From: Mycobacterium sp. Root265
GTDB lineage: Bacteria > Actinomycetota > Actinomycetes > Mycobacteriales > Mycobacteriaceae
NCBI RefSeq assembly: GCF_001428895.1
Contig: NZ_LMJA01000031.1
Span: 1-64,000 of the forward strand
DNA length: 64,000 bases
Direction: 5' to 3'
Positions within the stretch are counted from its first letter, which is position 1; each line of letters begins with the position of its first letter. The notes beneath the pieces were generated by a model. It was not told where the DNA came from and made no database searches. It saw only the letters and a program-made list of their open reading frames with translations. Below, piece by piece: positions 45,456 through 56,500 of the stretch. The position numbers and the translations under genes are program-made.

Positions 45456-45617
45456 TTGCAGTACTTACTCCTGGCCCTGATCGTGGCCGGGCTCGCATAT
45501 GCGACTTACCGATTGGTGCGCGCTTCGGCCAATCGCCCGAGGCCGCGCGTCATCGGACCGGACGACGATCCCGATTTCCTGCGCAGGCTCCGCGACGGCG
45601 ACAACCCGCGCAGCTAG
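45456..45617 (+). CDS. 53-residue single-pass membrane protein
   Basis: TTG start with a perfect AAGGAGG (45441-45447) 8 nt before it, and TATATT (45429-45434) as -10. The product has one helix (QYLLLALIVAGLAYATYRLV) and an acidic/basic tail ending DFLRRLRDGDNPRS. Stop TAG directly abuts the stop of the convergent ATPase. Small membrane proteins occur at this locus in mycobacteria (compare Rv0530A), but strand there may differ. Confidence 0.75.
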   Translation: MQYLLLALIVAGLAYATYRLVRASANRPRPRVIGPDDDPDFLRRLRDGDNPRS

Positions 45618-46697
45618 TCAGCTCGCGCTCGGGAACCCCGCGGCAACCACCGCTGCCAGCCGCAGCAACGCCTCACGCGTCGGCGGCTTCAGGCGTTCCA
45701 GGCTGATCTCGGCGCCCTCCTCCAGGTGTGGGTCGAAGGGCACCTGAAGCACCGCCCGGCACCGCCGGGAGAAGTGGTCGACGACCTTCTGCAGATCGAC
45801 CTTGCCGGAGCGCGGACGCACCGCGTTGACCACCGCGACGGCATTGCGCACCAGATCCTGATGGCCGTGGGCGTCCAGCCAGTCCAGCGTCGCCGATGCC
45901 GAGCGCGCCCCGTCCACCGAACCGGAGCTGACGACGATCAGCACATCGGCCTTCGACAGCACCGCGGCCATCGCCGAGTGCAGCATCCCGGTGCCGCAAT
46001 CGGTCAGCACCAGGCTGTAATAGCGCTCCAGCAGTTCGACGGTCCGCGCGTAGTCCTGTGAACTGAATGCCTCGGAGACCGCCGGATCGGATTCCGAAGC
46101 CAGCACCTCCAGCCGGCTCGGGCCCTGCGAGGTGTAGCGCCGGACATCGCTGTAGGAGGCGATCCCCTCGGCGTCGCGCAGCAGGTGCCGCACGGTCGCC
46201 GGGGTCTCCAGGGGCACCTTCTGGCTCAGGGTCCCGCGGTCGGGGTTGGCGTCCACCGCGATGACCCGGTCACCCCGGCTGGACGCGAAGGTGGCCCCCA
46301 GCGTCGCGGTGACCGTCGTCTTGCCGACGCCGCCCTTCAGCGACAGCACCGCGATGCGGTAGCAGCCACGCAGCGGCCGGCCGACCTCTTCGAGCAGGGT
46401 GATCTGGTTGGTGACCTTCGGGCTCTCACCGACGTTGAGCAGCTTGAACGACCCGAGATACACCCAGCGACGCCAACCCTTCGAGGGTGCCTGTTTGGGC
46501 CGGCCGAGCAGCGCCACGGTGGACAGATCGAGGTAGGGCGCCGGCAGCGGGACCGGGCTGGTCTGTGGCGGCAGATCCGCTGCGCTCGGCCCACCCTGCA
46601 CAACAGGGAACCCGTGCGGCGGTGTCGGCGCCGTCCACTCCGGCGGCAGCGCCAGCGAGGGATCGACGAAGCGGTTCTGCTCCCGGAAGCTCGGCAC
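45618..46697 (-). CDS. MinD/ParA-like ATPase (Rv0530-like)
   Basis: 359 residues. Proline-rich N-terminus (ALPPEWTAPTPPHGFPVV), then a deviant Walker A (VLSLKGGVGKTTVTATLG), switch I VIAVDANPDRG and Walker B-like LVLTDCGTGMLHS. This is the SIMIBI class seen also in ESX-associated EspI proteins. It lies 3 bp after ccsA. Role in cytochrome c assembly or envelope is unknown. Confidence 0.87.
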   Translation of the reverse strand: MPSFREQNRFVDPSLALPPEWTAPTPPHGFPVVQGGPSAADLPPQTSPVPLPAPYLDLSTVALLGRPKQAPSKGWRRWVYLGSFKLLNVGESPKVTNQITLLEEVGRPLRGCYRIAVLSLKGGVGKTTVTATLGATFASSRGDRVIAVDANPDRGTLSQKVPLETPATVRHLLRDAEGIASYSDVRRYTSQGPSRLEVLASESDPAVSEAFSSQDYARTVELLERYYSLVLTDCGTGMLHSAMAAVLSKADVLIVVSSGSVDGARSASATLDWLDAHGHQDLVRNAVAVVNAVRPRSGKVDLQKVVDHFSRRCRAVLQVPFDPHLEEGAEISLERLKPPTREALLRLAAVVAAGFPSAS

Positions 46698-46700
46698 GGC

Positions 46701-47666
46701 TCAGACCCCCGCGTACGAGTGCAGACCCACCGTGACCAGGTTGATGAAGAACAGGTTGAAGACCATCGCGATGAACCCGACGACGTTGATCCAGGCGGCC
46801 TTCTTGTCGCGCCAGCCCGCGGTCGACCGGGCGTGCAGGTACGCGGCGTACACCACCCATGCGATGAACGACACCGTCTCCTTGGGGTCCCAGCCCCAGT
46901 ACCGGCCCCACGCCTCCTCGGCCCAGATGGCGCCGAAGATGACACCGAACCCGAACACCGGGAAGGCGAAGATGGTGGTGCGGTAGGCGATACGGTCCAG
47001 CAGCTGCGCATCCGGCAGGCGTTGCAGCATCCGCCCGAAGCCGTTGTCCCGCTGGGCGAGCGGGGACATCTTCAGCAGGAACAGCACACTGGCCACACCG
47101 CCGACCAAGAAGACGCCCGAGCCGAGGCTGACCACCGAGACGTGGATCGGCAACCAGTAGGACTGCAGAGCGGGCATCACCGGCGCGGCATGGGTGTAGA
47201 GCCACTTGCCCGAGACGGTCAGCAGGACCAGCACCGGCGGCAGCACGAAGACCCACAGCCCGCGGTACTGCGGCCGGCGCAACACCACAGCGGCGGCGAC
47301 CAAACCGGAGAAGCACGTCAGGTTGATGAACTCGTACATGTTGCCCCACGGCACCCGCGAGGTCGCCAGACCGCGCAGCACGATGCACGCCGCGAGCAGC
47401 GCGATACCGACGTAGGTCAACGCGACACCCGCGCGTCCGATGCGCTCATCGGCGGTGCGGGTCGGGGCATCGGTGACGATGCCGGGGGTGGCGCTGTCGG
47501 CACCCACGGCTGCGCCCACCAGTTCGCGGGCCTCGACCTTGCGGCCGCGCGAGTACGCCAGTTCGACGGCCAGCAGCAGCAGCGCCAGCACCAGGACCAC
47601 CACCGACGAGGTGAAGGCCCAGTCCGAATACCTGGCCAGCTCGATATCGATGTCGGTGCTGTTCAC
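46701..47666 (-). CDS. ccsA: cytochrome c biogenesis protein CcsA/CcsB
   Basis: 321 residues, about eight membrane segments, haem-handling subunit of System II. The tryptophan-rich WWD region WGRYWGWDPKETVSF and flanking His (GLHSYAG, PIHVSV, YTHAAP) bind haem. Overlaps the Ccs1 gene by 4 bp. Confidence 0.93.
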   Translation of the reverse strand: MNSTDIDIELARYSDWAFTSSVVVLVLALLLLAVELAYSRGRKVEARELVGAAVGADSATPGIVTDAPTRTADERIGRAGVALTYVGIALLAACIVLRGLATSRVPWGNMYEFINLTCFSGLVAAAVVLRRPQYRGLWVFVLPPVLVLLTVSGKWLYTHAAPVMPALQSYWLPIHVSVVSLGSGVFLVGGVASVLFLLKMSPLAQRDNGFGRMLQRLPDAQLLDRIAYRTTIFAFPVFGFGVIFGAIWAEEAWGRYWGWDPKETVSFIAWVVYAAYLHARSTAGWRDKKAAWINVVGFIAMVFNLFFINLVTVGLHSYAGV

Positions 47667-49225
47667 GCGTGCTTACCTCCGTCTGTGAGCAGTCGGTCCG
47701 TCAACCGCTCGAACTCGTCGCCCCACCCGGAGTTGTCGGTGCGGGCCAGTCCCCCGAGTTCGACGCTCACGGTACCCGCAGGTGCGGGGGTGATCCGAAC
47801 CCAGATGCGGCGGCGTCGCACCACCAGCGACACCACCAGACCGGCCATCATGGTCAGTGAGAACACCAGCACCCAGATCTGCGCGGGATCGTGGGACACC
47901 TGCAGATTGATGAACGGGACGGCTCCGTCGAAACGGACGGTGGTGCCGTCCTCGAGGCGTTTCTCCTCGCCCACGTTGAGGTTGACCCGGGCCTCCTTGT
48001 TGAGGCGGCCCTGCCCGATCAGCCGGGGATCCAGGTCGAAGATGGACTGCGGGCGCCCGGTGTCCAGGCCGGCGTCGCCGCGGTAGATGTCGATGGCCAC
48101 CGCCGGCTTGTTCAGCGCCGGGAAGCTGGAGGACAGCAGGGTGCCCTGCAGGAATTCGGTCGGGGCGAACAGACCCTGGATCGCGATCTGTTGCTCGCGG
48201 CGCTCATCGGGATCGGGATAGGTGCCCGCCGGCGGATCGACCCGGATCACTCCGGAGGACAGCAGCGTCATCGGATCGTCGGGGCGCCACTGCATCGTGC
48301 TGGTGCGGGTCTGTCCGTCGGGGAAGGTGACGGTGAACGTCGGTGCGTATCCGTGGCCCTGCAGGTAGACCCGGTCCCCGCCGACGCGCAACGGGTGGTT
48401 GACCTCGAGGCGGTAGTCATTCCAGGTGTTGCTCTCCAGATCCGCGCCGGCCTGGTATTCGATGTTCGCGGCGAAGGTGACGGCCTGACCGCTGGGCAGG
48501 TAGTCGGCGTCGAAATCGTTGACCTTCACACAGATCGGGTACAGCGAGGTGCCGTCGACGGTGTTGCCGGCCCGGAACGAGTCGAAGGCGGCCGGGGATG
48601 CCGAACAGAACCCGGGTCCACCGTCGGCGATGACGATGACGTTGCCCTCGTAGCCGAACAGCTTGCCGGCGGCGATGGCCACCAGCAGGCCGAGCAGGGA
48701 GAAGTGGAAGACGATGTTGCCGAACTCGCGCAGATAGCCCTTCTCGGCCGAGATCTCGGTGACACCGTCGTCCACCCGCGTGGTGCGCCGCCAGCCCTTC
48801 AGCCGGTCGTCGATGGACGCGGCCAACTGCGCCGGCTCACCGGGTATCTCGGCCTCGTGGTGTTTGGGCAGCCGGGACAGGTTGCGCGGCGCGGGGACCG
48901 GCACCGCGCGCACGCTCTTGATGTGCTCGGCGAGCCGCGGGGTCAGGCAGCCGACCAGCGAGATGAACAGCAGCACGTAGATGGCGGTGAACCAGAAGCT
49001 GGAGAAGACGTCGAAGCCCTGCACCCGGTCCAGCCACGGGCCGATGGTCGGGTGTTGGGCCAGGTACTCGTCGACCTTGGCAGCGTTGAGGCTGCGCTGC
49101 GGCAGCAGGGCTCCGGGGATGGCGGCCAGCGCGAGCAGGAACAACAGCACCAGCGCGGTGCCCATGGAGGTCAGGGTGCGCCAGGTGTTGCGGATCAGCG
49201 CCCACACTTTCCGGAAGGCCCTCAT
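47663..49225 (-). CDS. resB: cytochrome c biogenesis protein ResB/Ccs1
   Basis: 520 residues: three N-terminal membrane helices, a large outer domain (about 190-440), and a last helix ([23 protein letters not shown]). Conserved ResB starts [24 protein letters not shown]. Partner of CcsA in ligating haem to apocytochrome c. Four-base overlaps with both neighbours. Confidence 0.93.
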   Translation of the reverse strand: MRAFRKVWALIRNTWRTLTSMGTALVLLFLLALAAIPGALLPQRSLNAAKVDEYLAQHPTIGPWLDRVQGFDVFSSFWFTAIYVLLFISLVGCLTPRLAEHIKSVRAVPVPAPRNLSRLPKHHEAEIPGEPAQLAASIDDRLKGWRRTTRVDDGVTEISAEKGYLREFGNIVFHFSLLGLLVAIAAGKLFGYEGNVIVIADGGPGFCSASPAAFDSFRAGNTVDGTSLYPICVKVNDFDADYLPSGQAVTFAANIEYQAGADLESNTWNDYRLEVNHPLRVGGDRVYLQGHGYAPTFTVTFPDGQTRTSTMQWRPDDPMTLLSSGVIRVDPPAGTYPDPDERREQQIAIQGLFAPTEFLQGTLLSSSFPALNKPAVAIDIYRGDAGLDTGRPQSIFDLDPRLIGQGRLNKEARVNLNVGEEKRLEDGTTVRFDGAVPFINLQVSHDPAQIWVLVFSLTMMAGLVVSLVVRRRRIWVRITPAPAGTVSVELGGLARTDNSGWGDEFERLTDRLLTDGGKHA

Positions 49226-49953
49226 ATCGGCAGCCTCACATCCGACACGAACGCGTCGCGCACCCAGGCCACGAAATCACCCCAGAGTCCGGTCACCAGT
49301 GCGATGCCGACCGCGATCATCAGCACGCCACCGAAGATCTGGATACCGCGGGTGTGGGCGCGCAGCCAGCCCAGCCCGCGCACCGCCCGGGCCGACCCGA
49401 AGGCCAGCAACACAAACGGCAGACCCAGGCCCAGGCAGTAGGCGATCACCAGGGTGATGCCGCGGGCCACCGCCGATCCCTCGGTGGCCGAGGACACCGC
49501 GATCACCGCGGTCAGTGTCGGGCCCAGGCACGGCGTCCAGCCCAGCGCGAACACCGCACCCAGCAGCGGCGCCCCGGCCAGCGTCGAGAGTTGTCGCGGC
49601 GCGAATCGGGCCTCACGTTGCAGCAGCGGGATGAAGCCGATGAACACCAGACCCATCGCGATGGTGACCACGCCGCCGATGCGTTGCAGCAGTTCCTGAT
49701 TGGTGATCAACGCCGTCGTCATGCCGAGGACCGCGACGCTGCCGAGTACGAACACCACGGTGAATCCCGCGACGAACAGGCCGGCCGCGCCGGCCACCCG
49801 GAAGCGGCTGTCCCCGCCGGAGATCGCGGCAAGGTAGGACAGGTAGCCGGGCACCAGCGGCACCACGCACGGTGAGGCGAAGGACACCAGCCCGGCCAGC
49901 ATGCTCAGCCCGACCGCCAGCAACAGCGGTCCACCCGTGATCAGATCGGTCAC
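49222..49953 (-). CDS. ccdA: thiol-disulfide transporter CcdA
   Basis: 243 residues, six membrane segments. Paired cysteines in [15 protein letters not shown] and [12 protein letters not shown] carry electrons from cytoplasmic thioredoxin to the outside. It should reduce the ResA-like protein encoded next. Confidence 0.94.
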   Translation of the reverse strand: MTDLITGGPLLLAVGLSMLAGLVSFASPCVVPLVPGYLSYLAAISGGDSRFRVAGAAGLFVAGFTVVFVLGSVAVLGMTTALITNQELLQRIGGVVTIAMGLVFIGFIPLLQREARFAPRQLSTLAGAPLLGAVFALGWTPCLGPTLTAVIAVSSATEGSAVARGITLVIAYCLGLGLPFVLLAFGSARAVRGLGWLRAHTRGIQIFGGVLMIAVGIALVTGLWGDFVAWVRDAFVSDVRLPI

Positions 49954-50534
49954 TGTTCTGCAGCCAGCCGTTCGACCACCGGTTTCAGATCCGTGGCCAG
50001 TAGCTCGCGCAGGAACACCGCGGCCACCCGGTGCTGACGATCCAGCACCAGTGTGGAGGGGATGACGGTGGTCGGGTACTTGCCGCCGAACGCGATCATG
50101 GTGCGCATCGACGGGTCGTAGATCGACGGGAAGGTGACATTGCGGTCGGTGACGAAATCGACCGCGGCATCCCGGTTGTTGTCGCGCACATCGATTCCCA
50201 GGAACTGCACGCCCAGGTCCTTGGTCTGTTCGTGGACCCGCTGCAACTCACCGATCTCGGCGCGGCAGGGCCCACACCACTGTCCCCACACGTTGATGAC
50301 CACGACCTTGCCCGCGAAATCCGAGAGCGCCAGCGTCCGCTCCGGGTCCATCAGGTCCGGGCCCGCCAATTTCCCTGGCACACCGCGAGATTCGGGCGGA
50401 TCGTAAAAGATGTCGGTCTTGCCACCGGGCGCGACGAACTCGAAGGTGCCGCCCTGAGCGACGGCGTCGTCACCGGTACTGCACCCGGACACCACGACCG
50501 CCAGCGACATCGCCAGGGCGACAAACCACTTCAC
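49950..50534 (-). CDS. ResA/TlpA-like thioredoxin lipoprotein
   Basis: 194 residues with lipobox VVVSGCST and thioredoxin domain containing WCGPCRAE. Reduces the CXXCH cysteines of apocytochrome c before haem attachment. Equivalent to Rv0526. Start shares a base with the phosphoglycerate-mutase stop. Confidence 0.93.
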   Translation of the reverse strand: MKWFVALAMSLAVVVSGCSTGDDAVAQGGTFEFVAPGGKTDIFYDPPESRGVPGKLAGPDLMDPERTLALSDFAGKVVVINVWGQWCGPCRAEIGELQRVHEQTKDLGVQFLGIDVRDNNRDAAVDFVTDRNVTFPSIYDPSMRTMIAFGGKYPTTVIPSTLVLDRQHRVAAVFLRELLATDLKPVVERLAAEQ

Positions 50535-51148
50535 TAGATGCCCCAGGGCTCCGTGTAACCCCAGCGGACGAGGCGGTCATCGTCGAAGGTGAACGAGGTG
50601 ATGGACGCCAGGTTGCACAACCGGCTGTGCGGGAGCGGTAGATGCGGCAGCTTGCGGCCCGTCATCGCCCGGCGCAGCGTCTCCACCGGCAGCTGATGGC
50701 TGACGCAGACCGCCTCGTGGCCGGCCGCCTTCTCCCGCGCGCGGTGCAGCGCGGCGATCATCCGCGGCGCGATGTCGTCATAGTGCTCACCCCAGGTCGG
50801 TTTGCGCGGGTTGCGCAGGCGCGGCCAGTTGCGCGGGTCGCGCAGGGCGCCGTCCCCGGGTGCCACGCGCTTGCCCTCGAAGTCGTTCCACGATTCGATC
50901 AGGTCGTCGTCGGTGTCGATGTCCAACCCGTGCACCGCGGCGATCGGCGCCGCGGTCTGCTGGGCGCGCTCCAGCGGGGAAGCCACCACATAGGTGATGT
51001 CCTTGGGCGCCAACCAATCCGCCGCGGACTGGGCCTGCAGCCGGCCGCGGTCGGACAGGTTGTAGCCGGGCAGCCGGCCGTAGAGCACCTTCTCCGGGTT
51101 GTGTACCTCGCCATGGCGCATGACATGGACCGTCGTACGTGTCGTCAC
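50534..51148 (-). CDS. histidine phosphatase / phosphoglycerate mutase-like
   Basis: 204 residues. Catalytic [19 protein letters not shown], conserved Arg/Glu in [13 protein letters not shown], and second His in [10 protein letters not shown]. Broad-specificity phosphatase family (Rv0525). Overlaps hemL by 4 bp. Physiological substrate unknown. Confidence 0.9.
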   Translation of the reverse strand: MTTRTTVHVMRHGEVHNPEKVLYGRLPGYNLSDRGRLQAQSAADWLAPKDITYVVASPLERAQQTAAPIAAVHGLDIDTDDDLIESWNDFEGKRVAPGDGALRDPRNWPRLRNPRKPTWGEHYDDIAPRMIAALHRAREKAAGHEAVCVSHQLPVETLRRAMTGRKLPHLPLPHSRLCNLASITSFTFDDDRLVRWGYTEPWGI

Positions 51149-52455
51149 CGCGTCGCCTCGGCGGCCGCGCGCGCCGCGTGCGGCAGGGCCGCGGCGATCC
51201 GGTCGAAGGCGTCATCGTCGAGGGCGGTCGAGACGAACCAGGTTTCGAAGGCGCTGCACGGCGGATAGATGCCGGCGTCCAGCAGCGCGTGGAAGAACGC
51301 GGGGTAGCGCCAGGTCTCGGTGGCCTTGGCGGTGGCGAAGTTCGTCGGCTCACTGTCGCCGAAGAAGACCGTCAGGAAGTTCCCGGCGCGCGATACCCGG
51401 TGCGCGACCGAGGCCTCGGTGAGGGCGCCGGTGATCAGCGCGCCGAGCCGGTCGGCGTTGGCATCGAGGGTGGCGTAGACGGTGTCGTCGGCGGCGCGCA
51501 GCGTGGCCAGACCGGCCGCCATGGCCACCGGGTTCCCCGACAGCGTGCCCGCCTGATACACCGGGCCGAGCGGGGCGAGCTTCTCCATCACCTCGGCGCG
51601 GCCACCGAACGCCGCAGCAGGCAGGCCGCCGCTCATCACCTTGCCGAAGGTGAACAGATCGGCGTCGACGGGATCCAGGCCGTACCAACCGGACCGGCTG
51701 ACCCGGAATCCGGTCATCACCTCGTCCATGATCAGCAGGGCCTCGTGCTCGGCGGTGATCCGGCGCAGCGCCGCGTTGTAACCCGGCAGCGGCGCCACGG
51801 TGCCCATGTTGCCCGGGCTGGCCTCGGTGATGACACACGCGATCTGTTCGCCGTGCGTGGCGAACGCCTCCTCGACGGCGGCGACGTCGTTGTAGGGCAA
51901 CACGATGGTGTCGGCGGCGGCGGCGCCGGTGACCCCGGGCGAGGACGGCAGGCCCAGGGTCGCCACACCGGATCCGGCGTCGGCGAGCAGCGCGTCGCTG
52001 TGACCGTGATAGCAGCCGGAGAACTTGATGATCTTGGGGCGCCCGGTGAATCCGCGCGCCAACCTGATGGCGCTCATGGTGGCCTCGGTACCCGAGTTGA
52101 CGAAGCGGATGCGCTCGACGGGCGCGACGCGGTCGATGATCTCGCGGGCCAGTTCGGTCTCGGCCGGCGTCGGGGCGCCGAAGGACAGCCCGTCGGCGGC
52201 GACGCGCTGCACCGCCTCGACGACGCCCGGGTATGCGTGCCCGAGGATCATCGGTCCCCAGGAGCACACCAGGTCCACGTAGCGGTTGCCGTCGGCGTCG
52301 GTCAGCCAATAGCCGTTGGCCGAGGTGATGAAGCGCGGGGTCCCGCCGACGGCGCTGAAGGCCCGCACCGGCGAGTTCACCCCGCCGGGGATCACCGATG
52401 ACGCGTCGGCGAACAACTTCGCGGAGGCCGAAACGGATGAACCGGTACTGCTCAT
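51145..52455 (-). CDS. hemL: glutamate-1-semialdehyde 2,1-aminomutase
   Basis: 436 residues, class III PLP aminotransferase fold making 5-aminolevulinate for haem. Signature: [38 protein letters not shown] and PLP lysine in [19 protein letters not shown] 52455 chosen because the longer frame adds an unrelated leader; AACACT 7 nt before it may be the -10. It heads a six-gene operon through ccsA, tying haem synthesis to cytochrome c assembly. Confidence 0.95.
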   Translation of the reverse strand: MSSTGSSVSASAKLFADASSVIPGGVNSPVRAFSAVGGTPRFITSANGYWLTDADGNRYVDLVCSWGPMILGHAYPGVVEAVQRVAADGLSFGAPTPAETELAREIIDRVAPVERIRFVNSGTEATMSAIRLARGFTGRPKIIKFSGCYHGHSDALLADAGSGVATLGLPSSPGVTGAAAADTIVLPYNDVAAVEEAFATHGEQIACVITEASPGNMGTVAPLPGYNAALRRITAEHEALLIMDEVMTGFRVSRSGWYGLDPVDADLFTFGKVMSGGLPAAAFGGRAEVMEKLAPLGPVYQAGTLSGNPVAMAAGLATLRAADDTVYATLDANADRLGALITGALTEASVAHRVSRAGNFLTVFFGDSEPTNFATAKATETWRYPAFFHALLDAGIYPPCSAFETWFVSTALDDDAFDRIAAALPHAARAAAEATR

Positions 52456-52489
52456 GACCCCCAGTGTTCCAGTCAATGCCAACTCAGCA

Positions 52490-52504
52490 ACTACAGGGTG
52501 TAGT
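52490..52504. promoter_or_regulatory. dyad in the hemL/biosynthetic cluster gap
   Basis: ACTACA-GGG-TGTAGT, perfect 6-bp arms, 35 bp upstream of hemL. The 170-bp gap is AT-rich toward the methyltransferase, with GATAAT (52588-52593) as a likely -10 and AGGA 8 nt before its GTG. Regulator unknown. Confidence 0.4.
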
Positions 52505-52625
52505 GGAACAGATCCGCCGTAGACGTGGCAAATCCCACACTCCACTATCGCAAACTCCCATGTTCGGGCAAAATGCCTGATTTAGCGGATAATCATCCTG
52601 AATATGCGTCGTTAGGAAAATTCTT

Positions 52626-53507
52626 GTGACCGATCAGCTACCTGTGAGCCAGGCCGCGATCCGATATCCGTTCGGATTGCCGGAACAGGGCTGGCGCAAA
52701 GCGGTCAAGGTCAGCCTGGGGCGCACCCTGCTCACGCTGCGCCCGCGCTACGGCCGGCAGCTGCTCGATCAGGGCGATCCCGCAACCTTCACGCTGGCCG
52801 ATCGGCTGATGCTGGCCGGCTGGACCAGCCGCGCCACGCCCGCCGACTGGCCGGCGCTCAGCGCCCTGCACCAGCGCTTCTGGGCTGGACCCGGTGGCGC
52901 GCGGTTCAGCGCAGACCCCGACATCGCCGAGCGTTTCCAGGAGTGGTTCCTGCGCGAGCACGCCCGCCCGTTGGAGTTCCTGCGCCGCGAGCTGAGTACC
53001 CGGTCCTGCCCCGCGCTCTGCGAGATCGGCAGCGGCAACGGCCTGGCCCTGGAGTACCTCAGCCGGCAACTCCCCGAGATCGGCCGCTTCGTCGGCGTCG
53101 ACATCAACGCCGAGGCGACCCGCACCAACGCCCGCCGCTGGCAGCACGAGGACCGGCTGGGATTCGTCGCCGCCGACGCGGTGTCCTGGATCGACGCGAA
53201 CACCGGCGCCGACTGGACGTACTTCTCCAATGCCGGCGTGCTGGAGTACCTGCCCGAGGAGAGGGTCACCGAGCTCTACCGGATCACCGCGCAGCGCGGC
53301 GGCTGGTGGCTGCTCACCGAACCGGTCTACACCGGCTACGACCTGAGCACCGAAACCCGCTCGCGTCCGCACGGCAACGAGTTCAGCTTCTGCCACAACC
53401 ACCCGCACCTACTCACCCGGGCCGGCTGGGACGTCGTCGAGCAGTACGAGACCGAAGTGGCGGGCATGCGCTTCCTCACCATTTCTGCGCGAAAGGCTGC
53501 CGCGTGA
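52626..53507 (+). CDS. SAM-dependent methyltransferase of the NRPS-PKS cluster
   Basis: 293 residues. A helical N-terminus (about 1-125), then a class I SAM domain with CEIGSGNGLALEYLSRQLPE, GVDINAEA, and NAGVLEYLPEERV. No recognised substrate motif. It overlaps the megasynthase start (GTGA), so the two are co-translated and it probably methylates the product or a carrier-bound intermediate. GTG 52626 has AGGA 8 nt upstream. Confidence 0.87.
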   Translation: MTDQLPVSQAAIRYPFGLPEQGWRKAVKVSLGRTLLTLRPRYGRQLLDQGDPATFTLADRLMLAGWTSRATPADWPALSALHQRFWAGPGGARFSADPDIAERFQEWFLREHARPLEFLRRELSTRSCPALCEIGSGNGLALEYLSRQLPEIGRFVGVDINAEATRTNARRWQHEDRLGFVAADAVSWIDANTGADWTYFSNAGVLEYLPEERVTELYRITAQRGGWWLLTEPVYTGYDLSTETRSRPHGNEFSFCHNHPHLLTRAGWDVVEQYETEVAGMRFLTISARKAAA

Positions 53508-56500
53508 GCACCATCCAGGATCTGTTCGCGCAGCAGGTCGCCCGCACCCCGGACGCCGAGGCGATCGCCCACCGCGACAGGTCGCTGACCTACGCCGAGT
53601 TCAACGCCCGGGCCAACGGGCTGGCGCACCGACTGATCGACGCCGGGCTGACGCCGGGCACCGGAGTGGCCTTCCTGTGCGACCGCACCCCGCTGTTGCC
53701 GATCGCGCTGATGGGCATCCTGAAGGCTCGCGGCTACTACATACCGCTGGACCCGACCTACCCCGCCGCCCGCATCGACGGGATCTTGGCCGACGCCCAA
53801 CCGTTCGCACTGGTCACCGACCGTGACGCGGAGGGCCTGCGCGCCATGGGCATTCAAGCCGGCACCCGGGTGGTACAGCTGCGCGATGACGATGCCGGCC
53901 ACGACACCAACCCACCGGCGGGCAGCGCCGATGACCTGGTGTACTCCATCTACACCTCTGGATCCACCGGAAAACCCAAGGGCACCCTGAACTTTCAGCG
54001 CGGCGCGGTCAACGTCAACCGCTGGATGATCGACGGTTTCGGCGTCGGCCCGCAGACCCGCGCACTGGTGGCGACCTCCATCGGCTTCGACATCACCAGC
54101 AAGGCGATCTGCTCACCACTGCTGGCCGGGGGCACCGTGGTGCTCTACGACTCCCCCGTCTACGACCCGCCGCGTATCCGCGCCGCCATCGTCGACTTCA
54201 GCGTCAACACCCTCAATCACACGCCGACCGGTCTGCTCGGCCTCATCGAGGACGGCAGTGCGGCGACCTACGCGCAGATGGCCGGCGTGCGACGGCTGCT
54301 GATCCTGGGCGAGGCGCTGCGCCTGGACCGGTTCCGAAACTGGCTGACCCACGCCGATACCCGGCCCGCGCTGTTCAACGGCTACGGGCCCACCGAGTGC
54401 GCCGACACCATCGCCGCCCACGAGGTCACCGACGCCGATATCAGCACCGGCGGTGACTGCCCGCTCGGTGACGCCCTGCCCAATATCGTGCTCACCGTCC
54501 GCGACCGTGACCTGCGCCTGGTCACCCACGGCGAAAAGGGCGAGCTGTGCGTGCAAGGTGTCTGCGTGGGCGCCGGGTACCGCAACCTGCCCGAGCAGAC
54601 CGCGGCCGCGTTCGTCGCCGACCCGCTGGGCGGTGACACGCTCTACCGCACCGGCGATCTGGTCAGCCGGCGCGCCGACGGGGTGTTGCTCTATCACGGC
54701 CGGATGGACCACCAGGTCAAGATCCGCGGTCACCGGGTCGAACTCGGCGAGATCGAACAGGCCCTCAACCGCATCCCCGGTGTACTGGAGAGCGTGGTGA
54801 CCGCGCCGTCCCGACCGGACGGGGAACGCTTCGTGGCGGCATACCTGCGCACCTCCTCCGAGGGTGCGCGGGACCGAACCGCACTCAATGCCGTACTGGC
54901 GCATGATCTTCCCGACTTCATGGTCCCGGCCAGCTACACCTTCATGGACACCTTCCCGGTCAACGCCAGCTTCAAGGTGGACCGCAAGGCGCTGCCCGCA
55001 CCGGTGCTGGGGCGCCCCGCACTGGGCACCGCGTACCGGCCGCCGGCCGATGCGCTGGAACGCACGCTGACCGCCATCTGGGAAGACCTCCTCGGGTTCC
55101 CCGGCGCCGGTGCCGAGGACCCGTTCTTCGAACTGGGCGGCAACTCGCTGCTGGCCACCCGGCTGGTGACCCGGGTCAACGCCGAAGTCGGTGCGGCACT
55201 GACGATCACCGAGTTCTTCGAGAAGCCGACGATCGCCGGGGTGGCCGCCAGGCTGGCGCGGCCCGAACCGGCCGCCGCGCCCGTGCCGCGCGCCCCGCGG
55301 CACCGCCGCACAGGCGAACACATCGCGATCGTCGGCATGGCGGCCAGGGTGCCCGGTGCCGCCGACGTAGCGACGTTCTGGCGCAACCTGCTCGACGGGG
55401 TGGACTCGCTGGAAGTGCTGGAGTTCAACCCGGACCTGCCCGGGCAGGTGCCGGTCAGCGGCTGGGTCGCCGACTCGGAAACCTTCGACCACACCTTCTT
55501 CGGCTACACCCCGCACGAGGCCGAACGGATAGACCCGCAGCAGCGCCTGCTGCTGCAGACCGCGGTGGCCGCCTTCGAGGACGCCGGGCTGGCCACCGCC
55601 ACCAGCACGCTGCGCGCCGGCATCTACGCCGGTGTGGCCGCCAACAGCTACCTCACCCGCAACGTGTTGCCGCACGATCAGACCGGCGATTACGGCCTGG
55701 GCTACGCACTGGTCGGCAATGACAAGGATTACGCCGCCACCCGCATCGCCTACAAGCTGGGACTGACCGGGCCCGCGATGAGCGTGCAGACGGCGTGCTC
55801 GTCCAGTGGCGCCGCGCTGCACCTGGCCTGTCAGGCGTTGCTGGCCGACGACTGCGATGTGGCGCTGGCCGGCGGCGCGTCGCTGCCCTGGCAGTACCGC
55901 CACGGGCACGAGCACATTCCCGGCGGGGCGCTCAGCGCCGACGGGCGGGTACGCGCGTTCGATGCCGATGCCAGCGGCATGGTGCTCACCGGCGGCGGCG
56001 CGTGTGTCGTGTTGCGGCGCCTCGACGACGCGATTGCCGACGGCCACACCATCCACGCCGTCATCCGCGCCACCGCCCTGAACAACGACGGCGGTGAGCG
56101 TGCCAGTTTCACCGCGCCCAGCATCGCCGGGCAGCGGGACGTGGTGCGTACCGCGCTGGACCGTTCCGGTATCAACGCCCGCAGCATCGGCGTGCTGGAG
56201 GCCCACGGCACCGGCACCCCGCTCGGCGACCCCATCGAGGTGGCCGCCATCACCCAGTCCTGGCGGGAGGACACCGAGGACACCGGGTTCTGTGCGATCG
56301 GCAGCGTGAAGACCAACATCGGGCACCTCGATGCCGCAGCGGCCATGACCGGCGCGATCAAGCTGGCCCTGATGCTGCGCCACGGCGAACGCCCGGCCAC
56401 CCTGAACTTCGAGAAGCCCAACCCGGACTGCGCCTTCGAGTCCTCGCCGTTCTTCGTCAACGACACCCGCACCAGCTGGGCGCCCGACGGTCCGCGCCGA

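Noticed and set aside
52456-52625. riboswitch or attenuator before hemL or the methyltransferase
   Set aside because: Only short dyads are visible and both genes have usable promoters close to their starts; no known riboswitch core was recognised.
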